Positions 12,972 to 21,689 of a stretch of 34,593 nt of DNA are shown piece after piece; positions within the stretch are counted from its first letter, which is position 1, and each line of letters opens with the position of its first letter. The stretch is from an alpha proteobacterium AAP38. GTDB taxonomy: Bacteria; Pseudomonadota; Alphaproteobacteria; Azospirillales; Azospirillaceae. Below the pieces are notes generated by a model. That model did not search any database. It was not told the DNA's origin and worked only from the letters and a program-made list of their open reading frames with translations. The stretch covers positions 1 to 34,593 of the forward strand of contig LJHR01000040.1 of NCBI GenBank assembly GCA_001296005.1, given 5' to 3'. A program made the position numbers and the translations under genes.

Positions 12972-13506
12972 GCCAAGGGCCTCCGTTACGCGCGAGCAAC
13001 TCGATGCAGCCGGGATTGCGATAGGTGGGATCAATTGCGGTAGCCAGTCGACACCGGTAGATCGCATTTAGCGAAGGTGTCGAGCTATGGTAGGCCCCAG
13101 CGGCAGCCACCCAATTTCCCTTGGCGGACCGTAGTTCCGTCAGAAAGGCAACGCCAGCCCGAACATTGGTTGCCGGATCGAGCAGATCGACCGGATTCTG
13201 AACCCGATGTGAGTGATAGCAAGTGTTGACCTGCATGCAGCCGATATCCACGCAACGGCCAGCTGCGACGGCCTGTTCAACAACATCAGCCGCTTCGCGC
13301 CAGCTACGCGCCGAAATGGTTCGTCCTTCGATGTTCAGCGCCATGGGATTGCCATTGGATTCCACAGCAACGATGGCAGCCACGATGGAAGGCGGCGCGA
13401 CCAGTTCCTGAGACCAGAAAGCCTCCAGGCACCGGTCTGCCCCCATCACGGGCGATGCTGACCAGAACGCACAGGCAATAGCCTTCCAGGCGCTACCGCT
13501 CTTCAT
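12958..13506 (-). CDS. Lytic transglycosylase (VirB1/P19-like), 182 aa
   Basis: It starts at 13506 (MKSGSAWKAI) with a signal peptide of about 23 residues (ending near VMGA-DRC). The SLT fold is clear: catalytic glutamate E49 in IVAVESNGNP, the GCMQVN motif (89-94) that corresponds to 'GLMQIN', and AGAYHSS (136-142) corresponding to 'AYNsG'. Such enzymes locally open peptidoglycan so that the conjugation apparatus can cross the wall; F plasmid has orf169 (gene 19) next to oriT in the same position. It overlaps its upstream neighbour by 14 bp and its downstream neighbour by 14 bp, so the three genes form an operon divergent from traA. Confidence 0.88.
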   Translation of the reverse strand: MKSGSAWKAIACAFWSASPVMGADRCLEAFWSQELVAPPSIVAAIVAVESNGNPMALNIEGRTISARSWREAADVVEQAVAAGRCVDIGCMQVNTCYHSHRVQNPVDLLDPATNVRAGVAFLTELRSAKGNWVAAAGAYHSSTPSLNAIYRCRLATAIDPTYRNPGCIELLARNGGPWHAPS

Positions 13507-13714
13507 TTTCCCGCCACCGCTCAAACCATCCGACGAACTCCGACCGGAGCGCATCGTCTTCCAAAAACTTCTCTACCAGGAATGTGTACATCGCCTTTTT
13601 GGAAACCAGACGGCCCCTGGCGTGGGTCATCTTCCTTAGCAGCATCCGGTACCGCTGTTTGGTGTCCTTCGGTAGGTAGAAGTTATCCTGCGTCTCAAAG
13701 ATGCTGCTGGGCAT
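13493..13714 (-). CDS. Small hypothetical protein, 73 aa, first gene of the transglycosylase operon
   Basis: ATG 13714 (MPSSIFETQD) has AGAGGG 5-6 nt upstream. The protein is basic and helical: NFYLPKDTKQRYRMLLRKMT, then RLVSKKAMYTFLVEKFLEDD and a Trp/Glu-rich end (WFERWRENEER). The 'vSKKamytfLVEkFL' stretch is reminiscent of ribbon-helix-helix or TraY-like relaxosome proteins, but the match is too weak to name it. Its position beside the putative oriT/promoter region would suit a relaxosome accessory or local regulator. Confidence 0.55.
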   Translation of the reverse strand: MPSSIFETQDNFYLPKDTKQRYRMLLRKMTHARGRLVSKKAMYTFLVEKFLEDDALRSEFVGWFERWRENEER

Positions 13715-14030
13715 CACATCCCTCTCTCCGGGAGCGTTGTGATTTATAGAAATCCGAAATGCAAGAAAAAACATTCCGAAATTTGGCAGTGACTTGTACG
13801 AACCGCCATTGGTTCTTTCAAGTATAAAAAGGAACTGTGGGCGGTTCTCATTGCATATGCCGTGCAGATATATCACATATCTTTCGGATATACCTTACTT
13901 GAATCCTCTTTTATCTTCTCTCTAGTTGCCATTCTGTAAGAAAACGCCTCTTGCATACTTCGAATGTGTTTTGTAGAAATCCCAGCATTGGCAACCCCTC
14001 GGGGACACCTGTAGCAGTGGAGAGAAGGAT
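13715..14030. other. 316-bp AT-rich divergent region before traA (candidate oriT and promoters)
   Basis: No gene is seen here. The region is clearly AT-richer than its neighbours. It holds GAACCGCC (13800-13807) and its reverse complement GGCGGTTC (13840-13847) flanking a TATACT-like sequence, a direct repeat of TCCGAAAT (13753 and 13775), and GATAT-N5-ATATC (13867-13881). In F-type plasmids oriT lies between the transglycosylase gene and the tra genes, so this gap is the best candidate. A possible traA promoter is TTGCAT-N17-TAGAAA near 13952-13980. A nic site cannot be assigned. Confidence 0.45.
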
Positions 14031-14375
14031 ATGGGGACGATTGAGGAAGTGAATACGAATGTATGCGAGGGCAGCGAAAAGCAGAACGTTGGTGTTTCCA
14101 TGCTCCGCGTCTTCGCCATTGCTTTGCCGGCTTTGCTATTGGCGTCGGCTGCTTATGCCGGGGCCGATACGACGTTCGACGCGGCCGACGCGAAGCTGAC
14201 TGGTTGGGCTTCTGGATCTGCGGGCGCGCTGTTTGCTTCCATTTCCCTGATAAGAAACCTGGCAAAGGTGTCCTGGAACTTCGAGTCCGCGGCGCTGATG
14301 CAGCCCGTCGGTGTCGGCCTCGGCGCCAGCGTCGGGACCGGGATTATCAGCGCGCTGGTGACCGCAGTGATCTGA
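14031..14375 (+). CDS. traA: F-type pilin precursor TraA
   Basis: The 114-aa protein has a long leader (43 residues) with a hydrophobic segment MLRVFAIALPALLLASAAYA and likely cleavage after AYA, leaving a mature protein of about 71 residues, the same size as F pilin (70). The mature chain has two hydrophobic segments (ALFASISLI and a Gly-rich VGVGLGASVGTGIISALV) with basic residues between them, as in F pilin. GGAG lies 8 nt before ATG 14031. It is the first gene of the tra operon, as in many F-like systems without traY/traJ here. Pilin subunits accumulate in the inner membrane and are assembled into the pilus. Confidence 0.82.
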   Translation: MGTIEEVNTNVCEGSEKQNVGVSMLRVFAIALPALLLASAAYAGADTTFDAADAKLTGWASGSAGALFASISLIRNLAKVSWNFESAALMQPVGVGLGASVGTGIISALVTAVI

Positions 14376-14381
14376 CCGCCG

Positions 14382-14696
14382 ATGTCTAACGAAATGGAGC
14401 AATATTATATCCCCGGTGCGCTGGACGAGCCCTGGCGTGTGGGGCCGTTCACCATCGGGGAGTTCGCTGGCGGAGCTGGGCTTCTCGCCGGCGGCTTCGT
14501 GCTTCAGTTCCATTTCGGCCCCATGGGCTTTCTCGGTGCTTTCGGCGCTTCTATAGCGTGGGTCGTGATCTTAAAGACCATTAAGGGGCGCGAAGGCGGG
14601 AACGTATTCCGCAACTTCCTTTACTGGCATCTGCCGGGGGTCACGCGGAGTTATCTTTACATCCCGAAATCGCATCTGCGGAATTTCTGGGGCTGA
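14382..14696 (+). CDS. traL: Pilus assembly protein TraL
   Basis: This 104-aa protein has the TraL features: an N-terminal YYIPGALDEPWRVGPFTIGE segment, two hydrophobic stretches (residues ~26-42 and ~46-65) separated by a short loop, and a C-terminal YLYIPKSHLRNFWG that is typical of the family. TraL is an inner-membrane component of the F-type mating channel, equivalent to VirB3. It follows traA after 6 bp and is separated from traE by 1 bp. Confidence 0.88.
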   Translation: MSNEMEQYYIPGALDEPWRVGPFTIGEFAGGAGLLAGGFVLQFHFGPMGFLGAFGASIAWVVILKTIKGREGGNVFRNFLYWHLPGVTRSYLYIPKSHLRNFWG

Positions 14697-14697
14697 C

Positions 14698-15252
14698 ATG
14701 GGCAAACCCAATGACAGTCGCGCGAGTGTTCTCGCGCGACAAAGGAATCTATTGGTCGCAGGCTTGGGCGTGACCCTTGTAGCGCTCCTTCTCAATGGTG
14801 CGTGGGGCCGCGTGTGCGTGAGCCGCACGGTCCTTGTGCCTACGCTCACTCAGGAGAGCTGGGTTGGTTCCGATGGCACCGCTTCGGCATCGTACCTCAT
14901 CGATGCGGCGCGCTACGTGGCAGACCGCCTCTATAATCGGTCGCCCGCAAACGCGTCGCTGATCAACGAGGAGCTGCTGCGGGTGGCCCATGCTGGCCAG
15001 TATGGGGCGCTGAAGGAACAGTTCGAACGAGAGTTGCTCGACGGGCGCCTCAAAGAGCGCGATGTGGCCACCACCCATTTCCCTGAATCGGTCACCGCCA
15101 CGCCGGCGGAACAGACGGTGACACTCATAACGACCGTCGCGACGTTCGTTGGCGACAAGCGCGTCGCCAACGAGCGGCTCAAGGTCACTATTTCCTTCAA
15201 ATCCGACGGTGGGGTTCCGAAATGGTACGGGTTACGCGAAGAGCCGCTTTGA
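14698..15252 (+). CDS. traE: Mating-channel protein TraE
   Basis: The 184-aa protein has a single N-terminal membrane segment (residues ~18-36, NLLVAGLGVTLVALLLNGAW) followed by a periplasmic domain with SASYLIDAARYVADRLYNRS and a strand-rich end (ERLKVTISFKSDGGVPKWYG). Length and layout match TraE, the F-type counterpart of VirB5/VirB8-like channel proteins. It overlaps traK by 31 bp, so the two are probably translationally coupled. Confidence 0.85.
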   Translation: MGKPNDSRASVLARQRNLLVAGLGVTLVALLLNGAWGRVCVSRTVLVPTLTQESWVGSDGTASASYLIDAARYVADRLYNRSPANASLINEELLRVAHAGQYGALKEQFERELLDGRLKERDVATTHFPESVTATPAEQTVTLITTVATFVGDKRVANERLKVTISFKSDGGVPKWYGLREEPL

Positions 15253-16121
15253 TAGTTGCCGCATTGGCCATCGCGCCAGTCGCGCAGGCTGAGCAGGAAC
15301 AGATACGTCGTCCGATCCAGTTACCAACCGATCCGGTCGATCCGAGCGCCGTCGCCGCATCCCTGTCCACTGTGGGGACCAAGTCGACGCCTGCTCCGGT
15401 GATCGCGCCAGCCAACCAGGCCGCGCCGGCGTCGACCACAGAACAGTCCGCACCAGCCACGAGGAAGGCGGAGCTGCCCAACTACAAGGGCACCGTGAAG
15501 CTGACCCTGGATGCCGATGGCGAGGGCGCGGTCCTGTTCTCGCAATCGGACACGAATAGGGTGCGTGTCGTGAATGACCGCATCAAGACCGTCATTCACG
15601 ATGAAGGTCGTGTGGACATCACCTCCACAGAAGACGGCGTGCTGTTCGTGAAGTTCGCGCCCGGATCAAGCGCAACTTCCTTCTATATCGTCACGGAGAG
15701 CTTGAGGACGTTCAAGATCGTCGCCACGCTCGCAGACGTGCCGGCCGTGCAACTCCTACTCGAACCGCGTGACGCGGCGCCGACCCGGGCCATCGCCAAT
15801 AATGAAGACGATGCCGAGGGAACCGCCGGACATGCCGTATCGGTCATCAAGGCGATGGCCACCAATCAGGATCTGCCCGCTTATGAACGACGCTCGACAA
15901 ACGTCGTCGTTGCCATCGGATCGTTGCAAGCTCTGGTCCTGGCTGAATTCGTCGGTGAGCAATTCGTCGGTCGCACTTTGCTCGTACAACCGGCGCCCGG
16001 GCGTGACATCGATGAGCGTGCCGTAGCGCGCGGGATTCCAGGCACTATCGCCGTTCTGCTGACACCGACACCTGTCCCAGAACAGCCCTGGATCATCTAC
16101 TGGGTCGGCCGCCATGTCTGA
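15222..16121 (+). CDS. traK: Secretin-like outer-membrane protein TraK
   Basis: The 299-aa protein begins inside traE (31-bp overlap). It has a signal peptide of ~23 residues (RRAALIVAALAIAPVAQA), a long Pro/Ala/Thr-rich linker (~30-85), then a beta-rich secretin-type domain (VLFSQSDTNRVRVVNDRIKT, DGVLFVKFAPGSSATSFYIV). TraK is the VirB9-like outer-membrane core component that joins TraV and TraB. The linker is longer than in F TraK (242 aa). Confidence 0.85.
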   Translation: MVRVTRRAALIVAALAIAPVAQAEQEQIRRPIQLPTDPVDPSAVAASLSTVGTKSTPAPVIAPANQAAPASTTEQSAPATRKAELPNYKGTVKLTLDADGEGAVLFSQSDTNRVRVVNDRIKTVIHDEGRVDITSTEDGVLFVKFAPGSSATSFYIVTESLRTFKIVATLADVPAVQLLLEPRDAAPTRAIANNEDDAEGTAGHAVSVIKAMATNQDLPAYERRSTNVVVAIGSLQALVLAEFVGEQFVGRTLLVQPAPGRDIDERAVARGIPGTIAVLLTPTPVPEQPWIIYWVGRHV

Positions 16122-17532
16122 TGACAACAACGTCGTTCGCCGCAAGCAATGGGCCGTATTTGCGGCAATTGGTGGTCTCGCTGCCGCATTGTTCTTCTTC
16201 GTCTACATGCTGGTAACCGAAGTCGGGTCAAAGAGGAGCCCGCAGCAGACTGCCCCCCAATCCATTCAGTTGGCCGGGGCCGGGCGTGCCGCTGGCGCAG
16301 ATACGGCCTGGTGGAAGGCCGCAGATGACCACCTGCGCAAATTGGAAAAGAGGCAGGATGACCTGGCGAGCCAGCTGGCCACCAAAGCAGCGCCGCCCGA
16401 CAACAGCTCGGATGAGTTGCAGCGTCGCATGGGGGCTCTGGAGGGCGAGTTCAAGCAGGTCATCGACAAGTATGCGGCCGCCAACGAAAAACTCGAAGCA
16501 GAGATCGCACGATTACGCGCGGCGCAAGACCGCGACAACCTGGCGAGCATCGGCCGCGGTCGGACCATTCCTGGTCAACCCGGGTACGGAGATCTCGCCG
16601 CCGGCGCCAATGTATTCGGCAACGCAGGCGAACGCCGCAGGGCCGCAGAGAGCTTGACCGGCGATATCGGTGCCGGGGGCAGCGGCAATCAAAGCACACG
16701 CGGAAAGCCTGCCATCGTCAACATCAAGCTGACGACGCGGGACGCACCAAACCAAGCATCACGCGCTCACAATCCCAAGCTCTACGTGGCAGCGGGCTCA
16801 TATGCTCCGGTTCGGATCATTTCCGGTGCGGACGTGACGGCCGGCGTAACCGATCAGAGTGATCCGAAGCCCATGCTTGCGCGCGTCCTGGGCCCGGCAC
16901 GCGGGGTCATAGACAAGGGCCGGGTCCGCACCACGGAGTTGAAGGGCTGCTTGGTGACCTTGGAGGGCCGCGCCGATCTTCCCAGCGAACGGGTTTATGG
17001 GCGGCCCGTTCGCATGTCCTGCCCGGCCGATGGTGGAACCGTGCGCGAGCTCAAGGTGAAGGGCTATCTGGTTGATCGTGGCACAGCCGGCATTCGCGGC
17101 GTTGTCACCGAGCGGACCGGCGACCTGGTGGGCCGTGCCGCCATGGCCGGCTTGGTCGGCGGCCTGGGCTCGACGGTCAACAATGCGTTGAACCCTGCAC
17201 TCGGCGGTTTCTCCATCAGCACCGGCGATGATCGTTCCACCGGGAAAAAGCTCAAAGAGGCGGGCCTTGGTGGGCTGGGCGGTGGCGCCCAATCCGCAGG
17301 CGATCGCCTCGGCGACTACTATATCGACCGTCTGGAGCAGATCCAGCCCGTCATCTCGGCCGTGTCAGGCGCCGAATTGGAACTGGTTTTCCTAGAGGGA
17401 TTCTATCTGGACGGCCGCCCGTCCGGTGACAGTGAAGAGGCAAGCCTTCCCGACCTCACCGCCGTGACGGCCAATCTCCCTGGCATTCCCCCCACGGTGC
17501 TGAACGCCATCAATGGAGCACAGAAGAAATGA
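16114..17532 (+). CDS. traB: Channel scaffold protein TraB (VirB10/TrbI-like)
   Basis: The 472-aa protein starts with a short cytosolic stretch, one membrane segment (residues ~14-33, VFAAIGGLAAALFFFVYMLV), a coiled-coil (~66-135, KLEKRQDDLASQLATK) and a C-terminal domain with LYVAAGSYAPVRIISGADV and a Gly-rich segment AMAGLVGGLGSTVNNALN. This is the TraB layout: it spans the periplasm and links inner and outer membrane parts of the channel. It overlaps traK by 8 bp and dsbC by ATGA. Confidence 0.9.
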   Translation: MSDDNNVVRRKQWAVFAAIGGLAAALFFFVYMLVTEVGSKRSPQQTAPQSIQLAGAGRAAGADTAWWKAADDHLRKLEKRQDDLASQLATKAAPPDNSSDELQRRMGALEGEFKQVIDKYAAANEKLEAEIARLRAAQDRDNLASIGRGRTIPGQPGYGDLAAGANVFGNAGERRRAAESLTGDIGAGGSGNQSTRGKPAIVNIKLTTRDAPNQASRAHNPKLYVAAGSYAPVRIISGADVTAGVTDQSDPKPMLARVLGPARGVIDKGRVRTTELKGCLVTLEGRADLPSERVYGRPVRMSCPADGGTVRELKVKGYLVDRGTAGIRGVVTERTGDLVGRAAMAGLVGGLGSTVNNALNPALGGFSISTGDDRSTGKKLKEAGLGGLGGGAQSAGDRLGDYYIDRLEQIQPVISAVSGAELELVFLEGFYLDGRPSGDSEEASLPDLTAVTANLPGIPPTVLNAINGAQKK

Positions 17533-18362
17533 GAATTGCATCACGTCTGATCCTGCCGATGGGCCTCCTGGCGGTCGCAGCTTTCGCCGCACCGAGCTCA
17601 GCCCAGGGCCCGTCATGCCCTGGCCTTGAGAAGGCAGTGGAGGCAGTCAAGAAGAACCTGCCGAACACGCCGATTGGCTCCCTCAGGTGCGCGCCGGTGG
17701 ACGGCCTGTATGAACTCGTGAGTGGCCAGAATGTCGTCTATCTGGACCCTGAGGTGAAGTTCCTGGTCGTGGGTGCGATCTTCGACCTAAAGGCCGGGAC
17801 CGACCTGACGGCGCCGGTGATCTCTGCGGCAAAGGGCGGGGCCGTCGTCGACCAGCTCAAGACGGGGCAGCCGATCGGTGTGGTAGGCGCTCCCGCGAAG
17901 CAGGCACCCGATGTCGCGCCTGAAACGATCGACGTCAAGTTGCTGGAGGCGCTGCCCTCGATCCGGTTGGGTAGCGCTAAGGCCAAACTGAAGCTCTATG
18001 TGCTGGGCGATCCGCATTGTGGCTTCTGCCAGCGCCTCGACCGCACCATTCGGAACCTCGGTGACCAGGTCCAGGTGATCGAACTGCCCTTCAACACCAT
18101 TCAGACGTCGCGCCCTGGCCTGGTGGCGACCATGTGCGCCAAGGACAAGGACCGCGCGGACATGCTGAAGGCGATGTATGACGGCGAGGCTGTCGCCGGG
18201 ACGGCATGTGCGGAGGGCGAACAGGCATTGATCCAGGTTGCGGATTTCGCACGCCGGCAAGGTTGGGATGGTACCCCCGTGGTTGTCAGGGGAGACGGAG
18301 CCGTGATGCGGGGTTTCGCTGGTCCTGACAAGTTCCGCACATTCCTGGGTCTCGGAGGCTGA
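17529..18362 (+). CDS. dsbC: DsbC-like periplasmic disulfide isomerase
   Basis: The 277-aa protein has a signal peptide (~1-25, ending APSSAQ), an N-terminal DsbC-type dimerisation domain (PVDGLYELVSGQNVVYLDPE) and a thioredoxin domain with the CGFC active site (164-167) in LGDPHCGFCQRL. A Pro-rich linker lies around residues 120-135. DsbC isomerises wrong disulfides in the periplasm; F-like plasmids commonly carry one for their cysteine-rich Tra proteins. Here the clients would be TraN, TraU and TraV. It overlaps traB (ATGA) and traV (TGATG). Confidence 0.9.
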   Translation: MRIASRLILPMGLLAVAAFAAPSSAQGPSCPGLEKAVEAVKKNLPNTPIGSLRCAPVDGLYELVSGQNVVYLDPEVKFLVVGAIFDLKAGTDLTAPVISAAKGGAVVDQLKTGQPIGVVGAPAKQAPDVAPETIDVKLLEALPSIRLGSAKAKLKLYVLGDPHCGFCQRLDRTIRNLGDQVQVIELPFNTIQTSRPGLVATMCAKDKDRADMLKAMYDGEAVAGTACAEGEQALIQVADFARRQGWDGTPVVVRGDGAVMRGFAGPDKFRTFLGLGG

Positions 18363-18784
18363 TGATGAAGCGGATGGGCGCCGTTCTGCTGATTGCGCTG
18401 CTGAGCTTGACGGGATGCGGTACATCCACTCGGGTGGATGAATGGCGTTGCCAGCCCCAGCAAGGGGCCGGGTGCGTCACGATCGCAGAGGCAGACCAGC
18501 ATCGTGCCTCAAAGTCGGTGCCGGCCGTATCGTCATCCACCGCTGCGGCGTCGAAGGTGAAGGGATCTGCCCTTGACGGAATCCTTGCCCGCCTGCTTGG
18601 ACACCAATCAACGCGACCATCGGCAGCAGAAAGCGCTGACGTCCGCCGCGTGCCGGACGTTGTAGCGCGTGTCTATGTCGCGCCCTTCGATGAAGGCGGC
18701 AACTACTACGAAGAGAATTTCGTCTGGATCGTGCTCCAGCCATCGCATTGGGCTGGCACCATTCCCGCTACCTCCAAGGAATGA
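18362..18784 (+). CDS. traV: Outer-membrane lipoprotein TraV
   Basis: The 140-aa protein has a signal peptide ending in the lipobox LTGC with C19 as the lipidation site. The C-terminal half holds RVPDVVARVYVAPFDEGGNY and ENFVWIVLQPSHW, the pattern of TraV where 'VWVAPW.D' is followed by a tryptophan-rich end. TraV anchors the TraK/TraB core to the outer membrane, like VirB7. The first ATG overlaps the dsbC stop; a second ATG at 18365 is equally possible. Confidence 0.85.
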   Translation: MMKRMGAVLLIALLSLTGCGTSTRVDEWRCQPQQGAGCVTIAEADQHRASKSVPAVSSSTAAASKVKGSALDGILARLLGHQSTRPSAAESADVRRVPDVVARVYVAPFDEGGNYYEENFVWIVLQPSHWAGTIPATSKE

Positions 18785-18796
18785 AAGGAGGATGTC

Positions 18797-21406
18797 ATGC
18801 AGGTCCTGAACCGCTTTCACAAACTTTTCAACCAACTGTTCGGTGACACCGACATCGCAACGGTGCAGGGGCTGGATGTCTCGGGTGTATCCACCATTGG
18901 GGAACTCTTCCCCTATCGCAACTACGATGAAGAATCCTCCATCTACGTGAATGACCGCTCCACGGGCATCCTTGTGGAGATGCTTCCGATCGTTGGTGCT
19001 GATGAAAACGTCGTCAAGACGGTGACCGGGCTGGTCGCCGATGGCTTACCGAAAGGATGCTGTGTTCAGATCATATCCTGGGGGTCTCGGTATTATGGAC
19101 CGATCCTGGAACGATGGGCTGCTCCACGATTGGCCAGGGGCGGGATCCATGGCGAGATCGCGCGCGGGAGGATCAAGTACCTTTCGGGCGCCGCGTGGCG
19201 ACCGCTGACACAGTTAACCAACATTGTCCTTCGGCACCATCGCGTTCTCATCGCTGTCGGCTTGCCTGGGGCGATGACCGATGCGCGTGTGGATGAACTG
19301 CTGTCGATCCGCCAGAATCTGATAGGGACGCTACGCGGGATCAACGTTCCGGCAGTGAATGTCGAACCCAGCCAGCTCCTGGGCATCATCAAGGAATGGA
19401 TTGAGCCCCATGAGGACGACCATCGGCTTGAGAAGCCGGTCGATCTGATCCAGGCGACCGATCCCGACACCGCAGCAATCTTGGAGAAGGATTGGGCCGA
19501 CCTTCGGCAGCGGCCGGTGCCAGATTACCTTTACCAGGATGACGTGGAGTACGACGCCGAAGAACCCTTGCAGGACCAGGTGGGTGGTCCCGCTGCCCGT
19601 ATTCAGACCTTGTCGGATCGGTTGTCCTTGGCGGGTGGTCGCTATGAAGCGCGCACCTACACGATCACTGGTCGGCCCAAGTTTTGGACACAATGGATGA
19701 TGGAGAGATTGATCGGGCACCCGATCAACACCTTCCAGTCAATCCGATGTCCCTACCGTATGACCTTGGCATTCCGCGTTCTCGACCAGAACAGCGAGAA
19801 GCAGCATGCGACGATGAAGGCCATGAAGACGATGCACGACCTGGAAAAGGGCGGGGCAGCGTATCGACCGATGTTGGCGGACGAAGCAAAGGACTATCGC
19901 TTCTTCTCCCAGAAGCTGGAGGAAGGGCAGAAATCACTGGTCGTCGCACAAACCGTCGATCTTTTCGCTCGGGCGGAAGATTTCGCCCAGGCAGAGCGCG
20001 CGCTGAAGAACCTTTTCGGTAGCCAGGGCTGGAAGATAGAGCGCGAACGATATCTCCAATTGCCGATGTTCCTGGTGGGAATGCCGTTTTCAGCAGCCGA
20101 AGGGTTGATGATCGACCTGGCCGACATGAAGCGGACGAAGAAGATGGTGAGCTGGACGGTGGCCAACATCGCGCCCTTTCAGGGGGAGTTCCTGGGCGGG
20201 CGGACACCACAGTTGCTGCTGACAGGCCGCCGTGGCCAGCTGATGTGCTTCAGCCCGTTCGATAACAATGCCGGCAACTATAACTGTTCCGTGGTCGGTA
20301 AATCGGGCGCCGGCAAAAGTGTGGCCCTGCAGGAGCTCAATGAAGGTGTTGTGGCCTGCGGCGGCCGTGCACGCATCCTGGACGATGGCCGTTCGTTCGA
20401 GAGTTCCATCAAGTTGATGGGTGGTGAGGTCATCGAGTTCAGCTCGAAATCCGCACCCCAGATCAACCCCTTTGCCATGATTGATCCCGGCTATTTCGAA
20501 CGCGACAACGAATATGCCGTCGACAGCTTGACCTTCGTAGGCCTCGTCATCCGTCAGATGGCGCGATCCTCAGGCGAGGTGGACGACATTGAAAAGGGAA
20601 TCATCGAAGAGGTCGTGCGTGCGGTCTGGGACAAGGAGGGTCCGGCCGGCACGCCGGAGGCGGTGATGCGCATGCTCTCCGAGCACCGCCATGCCTACGC
20701 CAAGGATCTGGCGCAGATGATGGCCAGCTTCGGCAAGACCGGTACATTCGGTCGCTATTTCAACAGCGGCGCAAACATCGACCTGAGCAACCCGCTTATC
20801 GGCTTCGAGTTGAGCGAAATCAAGTCGCGCAAGGAGTTGCAGTCCATCGTCCTGATGCTCTGCATGTTCATGGTGAGCGACGAAATGTACCGCGCGCCGC
20901 GGGATATCATCAAATCCCTAACCATCGACGAAGCGTGGGACTTGCTGCAAGGCAAGGCCAGCGGCGCTTTCATCGAGGGATATGTTCGCCGGTGCCGCAA
21001 GTACAATGGCTCATTACTGACGGGTACCCAGGGGGTCGATGACTATTTCAAGACCCCGGGCGCCAAGGCGTGCTTTGAGAACTCCGACTATTTCCTGCTG
21101 ATGGCGCAAAAGCCCGAGAGCATCACCGCCCTCAAGAATTCCGGGCGGATCGAAATGAATGAGCGCACGGAAATGCTGCTCAAATCCGTGAAGACCGTGG
21201 CTGGGGAGTTCGCCGAGATCGCCATCAAAGGCCCGGAGATATTCCATGTCGGCCGGCTCATCCTGGATCCGGTGGCGATGGCCACATACAGCTCCAAGGG
21301 CCCCGAGTTCGAGGAAATCCAGAAGGCAATTCGCGCCGGCGAGCCGCGCGAGAAAGCTATCCGCCGTGTTGCGGATCGGATCGAGAGGCAACGCCGTGCC
21401 GCATGA
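18797..21406 (+). CDS. traC: Conjugation ATPase TraC (VirB4-like)
   Basis: The 869-aa protein has a strong AAGGAGG ribosome site before ATG 18797. The N-terminal half matches TraC (DVSGVSTIGELFPYRNYDEE; VNDRSTGILVEMLPIVGADE). The ATPase half has Walker A GKSGAGKS (501-508, K507) and Walker B SLTIDEAWDLL (D711, E712), then SLLTGTQGVDDYF with the conserved glutamine. TraC is the cytosolic/peripheral ATPase that powers F-pilus assembly. Size and order match F TraC (875 aa). Confidence 0.95.
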   Translation: MQVLNRFHKLFNQLFGDTDIATVQGLDVSGVSTIGELFPYRNYDEESSIYVNDRSTGILVEMLPIVGADENVVKTVTGLVADGLPKGCCVQIISWGSRYYGPILERWAAPRLARGGIHGEIARGRIKYLSGAAWRPLTQLTNIVLRHHRVLIAVGLPGAMTDARVDELLSIRQNLIGTLRGINVPAVNVEPSQLLGIIKEWIEPHEDDHRLEKPVDLIQATDPDTAAILEKDWADLRQRPVPDYLYQDDVEYDAEEPLQDQVGGPAARIQTLSDRLSLAGGRYEARTYTITGRPKFWTQWMMERLIGHPINTFQSIRCPYRMTLAFRVLDQNSEKQHATMKAMKTMHDLEKGGAAYRPMLADEAKDYRFFSQKLEEGQKSLVVAQTVDLFARAEDFAQAERALKNLFGSQGWKIERERYLQLPMFLVGMPFSAAEGLMIDLADMKRTKKMVSWTVANIAPFQGEFLGGRTPQLLLTGRRGQLMCFSPFDNNAGNYNCSVVGKSGAGKSVALQELNEGVVACGGRARILDDGRSFESSIKLMGGEVIEFSSKSAPQINPFAMIDPGYFERDNEYAVDSLTFVGLVIRQMARSSGEVDDIEKGIIEEVVRAVWDKEGPAGTPEAVMRMLSEHRHAYAKDLAQMMASFGKTGTFGRYFNSGANIDLSNPLIGFELSEIKSRKELQSIVLMLCMFMVSDEMYRAPRDIIKSLTIDEAWDLLQGKASGAFIEGYVRRCRKYNGSLLTGTQGVDDYFKTPGAKACFENSDYFLLMAQKPESITALKNSGRIEMNERTEMLLKSVKTVAGEFAEIAIKGPEIFHVGRLILDPVAMATYSSKGPEFEEIQKAIRAGEPREKAIRRVADRIERQRRAA

Positions 21407-21689
21407 TCCAGAGAGGAAGAGCGCTGCCGCCGTGGCTGGGCGGGCTCTCATGGAGGTCAGCACCACGTGGGTTGGCTTCTGGTTCGTGTTTCCGTTCATC
21501 GGCGGAACGACGGGACTGGGTGCAGTCATTCGACGGGTATGTGGCCGGATCGCAGTGGCCAGCGACGCCGCGATCCTTGGCCTTATTGGCTTGGCCATGG
21601 CGGTTTTCGCTGTCCTTTGGGTTTGGCGCTGGACCGTGGACCTGACGGAAGCAATGTGGCCACGGTGGCCTTGGGAGCATGTGCGATGA
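21396..21689 (+). CDS. Small membrane protein between traC and trbI, 97 aa
   Basis: GTG 21396 has GAGAGG 7 nt upstream and overlaps the end of traC; an alternative ATG at 21450 (MEVSTTWVGF) has a weaker site. The protein has two hydrophobic segments, GFWFVFPFIGGTTGLGAVI and DAAILGLIGLAMAVFAVLWV, and a Trp-rich tail (WPRWPWEHVR). Its stop overlaps the trbI start (ATGA). No family is recognised. F has no gene of this type at this place, so it is an accessory subunit of unknown role in the inner membrane. Confidence 0.65.
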   Translation: MPHDPERKSAAAVAGRALMEVSTTWVGFWFVFPFIGGTTGLGAVIRRVCGRIAVASDAAILGLIGLAMAVFAVLWVWRWTVDLTEAMWPRWPWEHVR

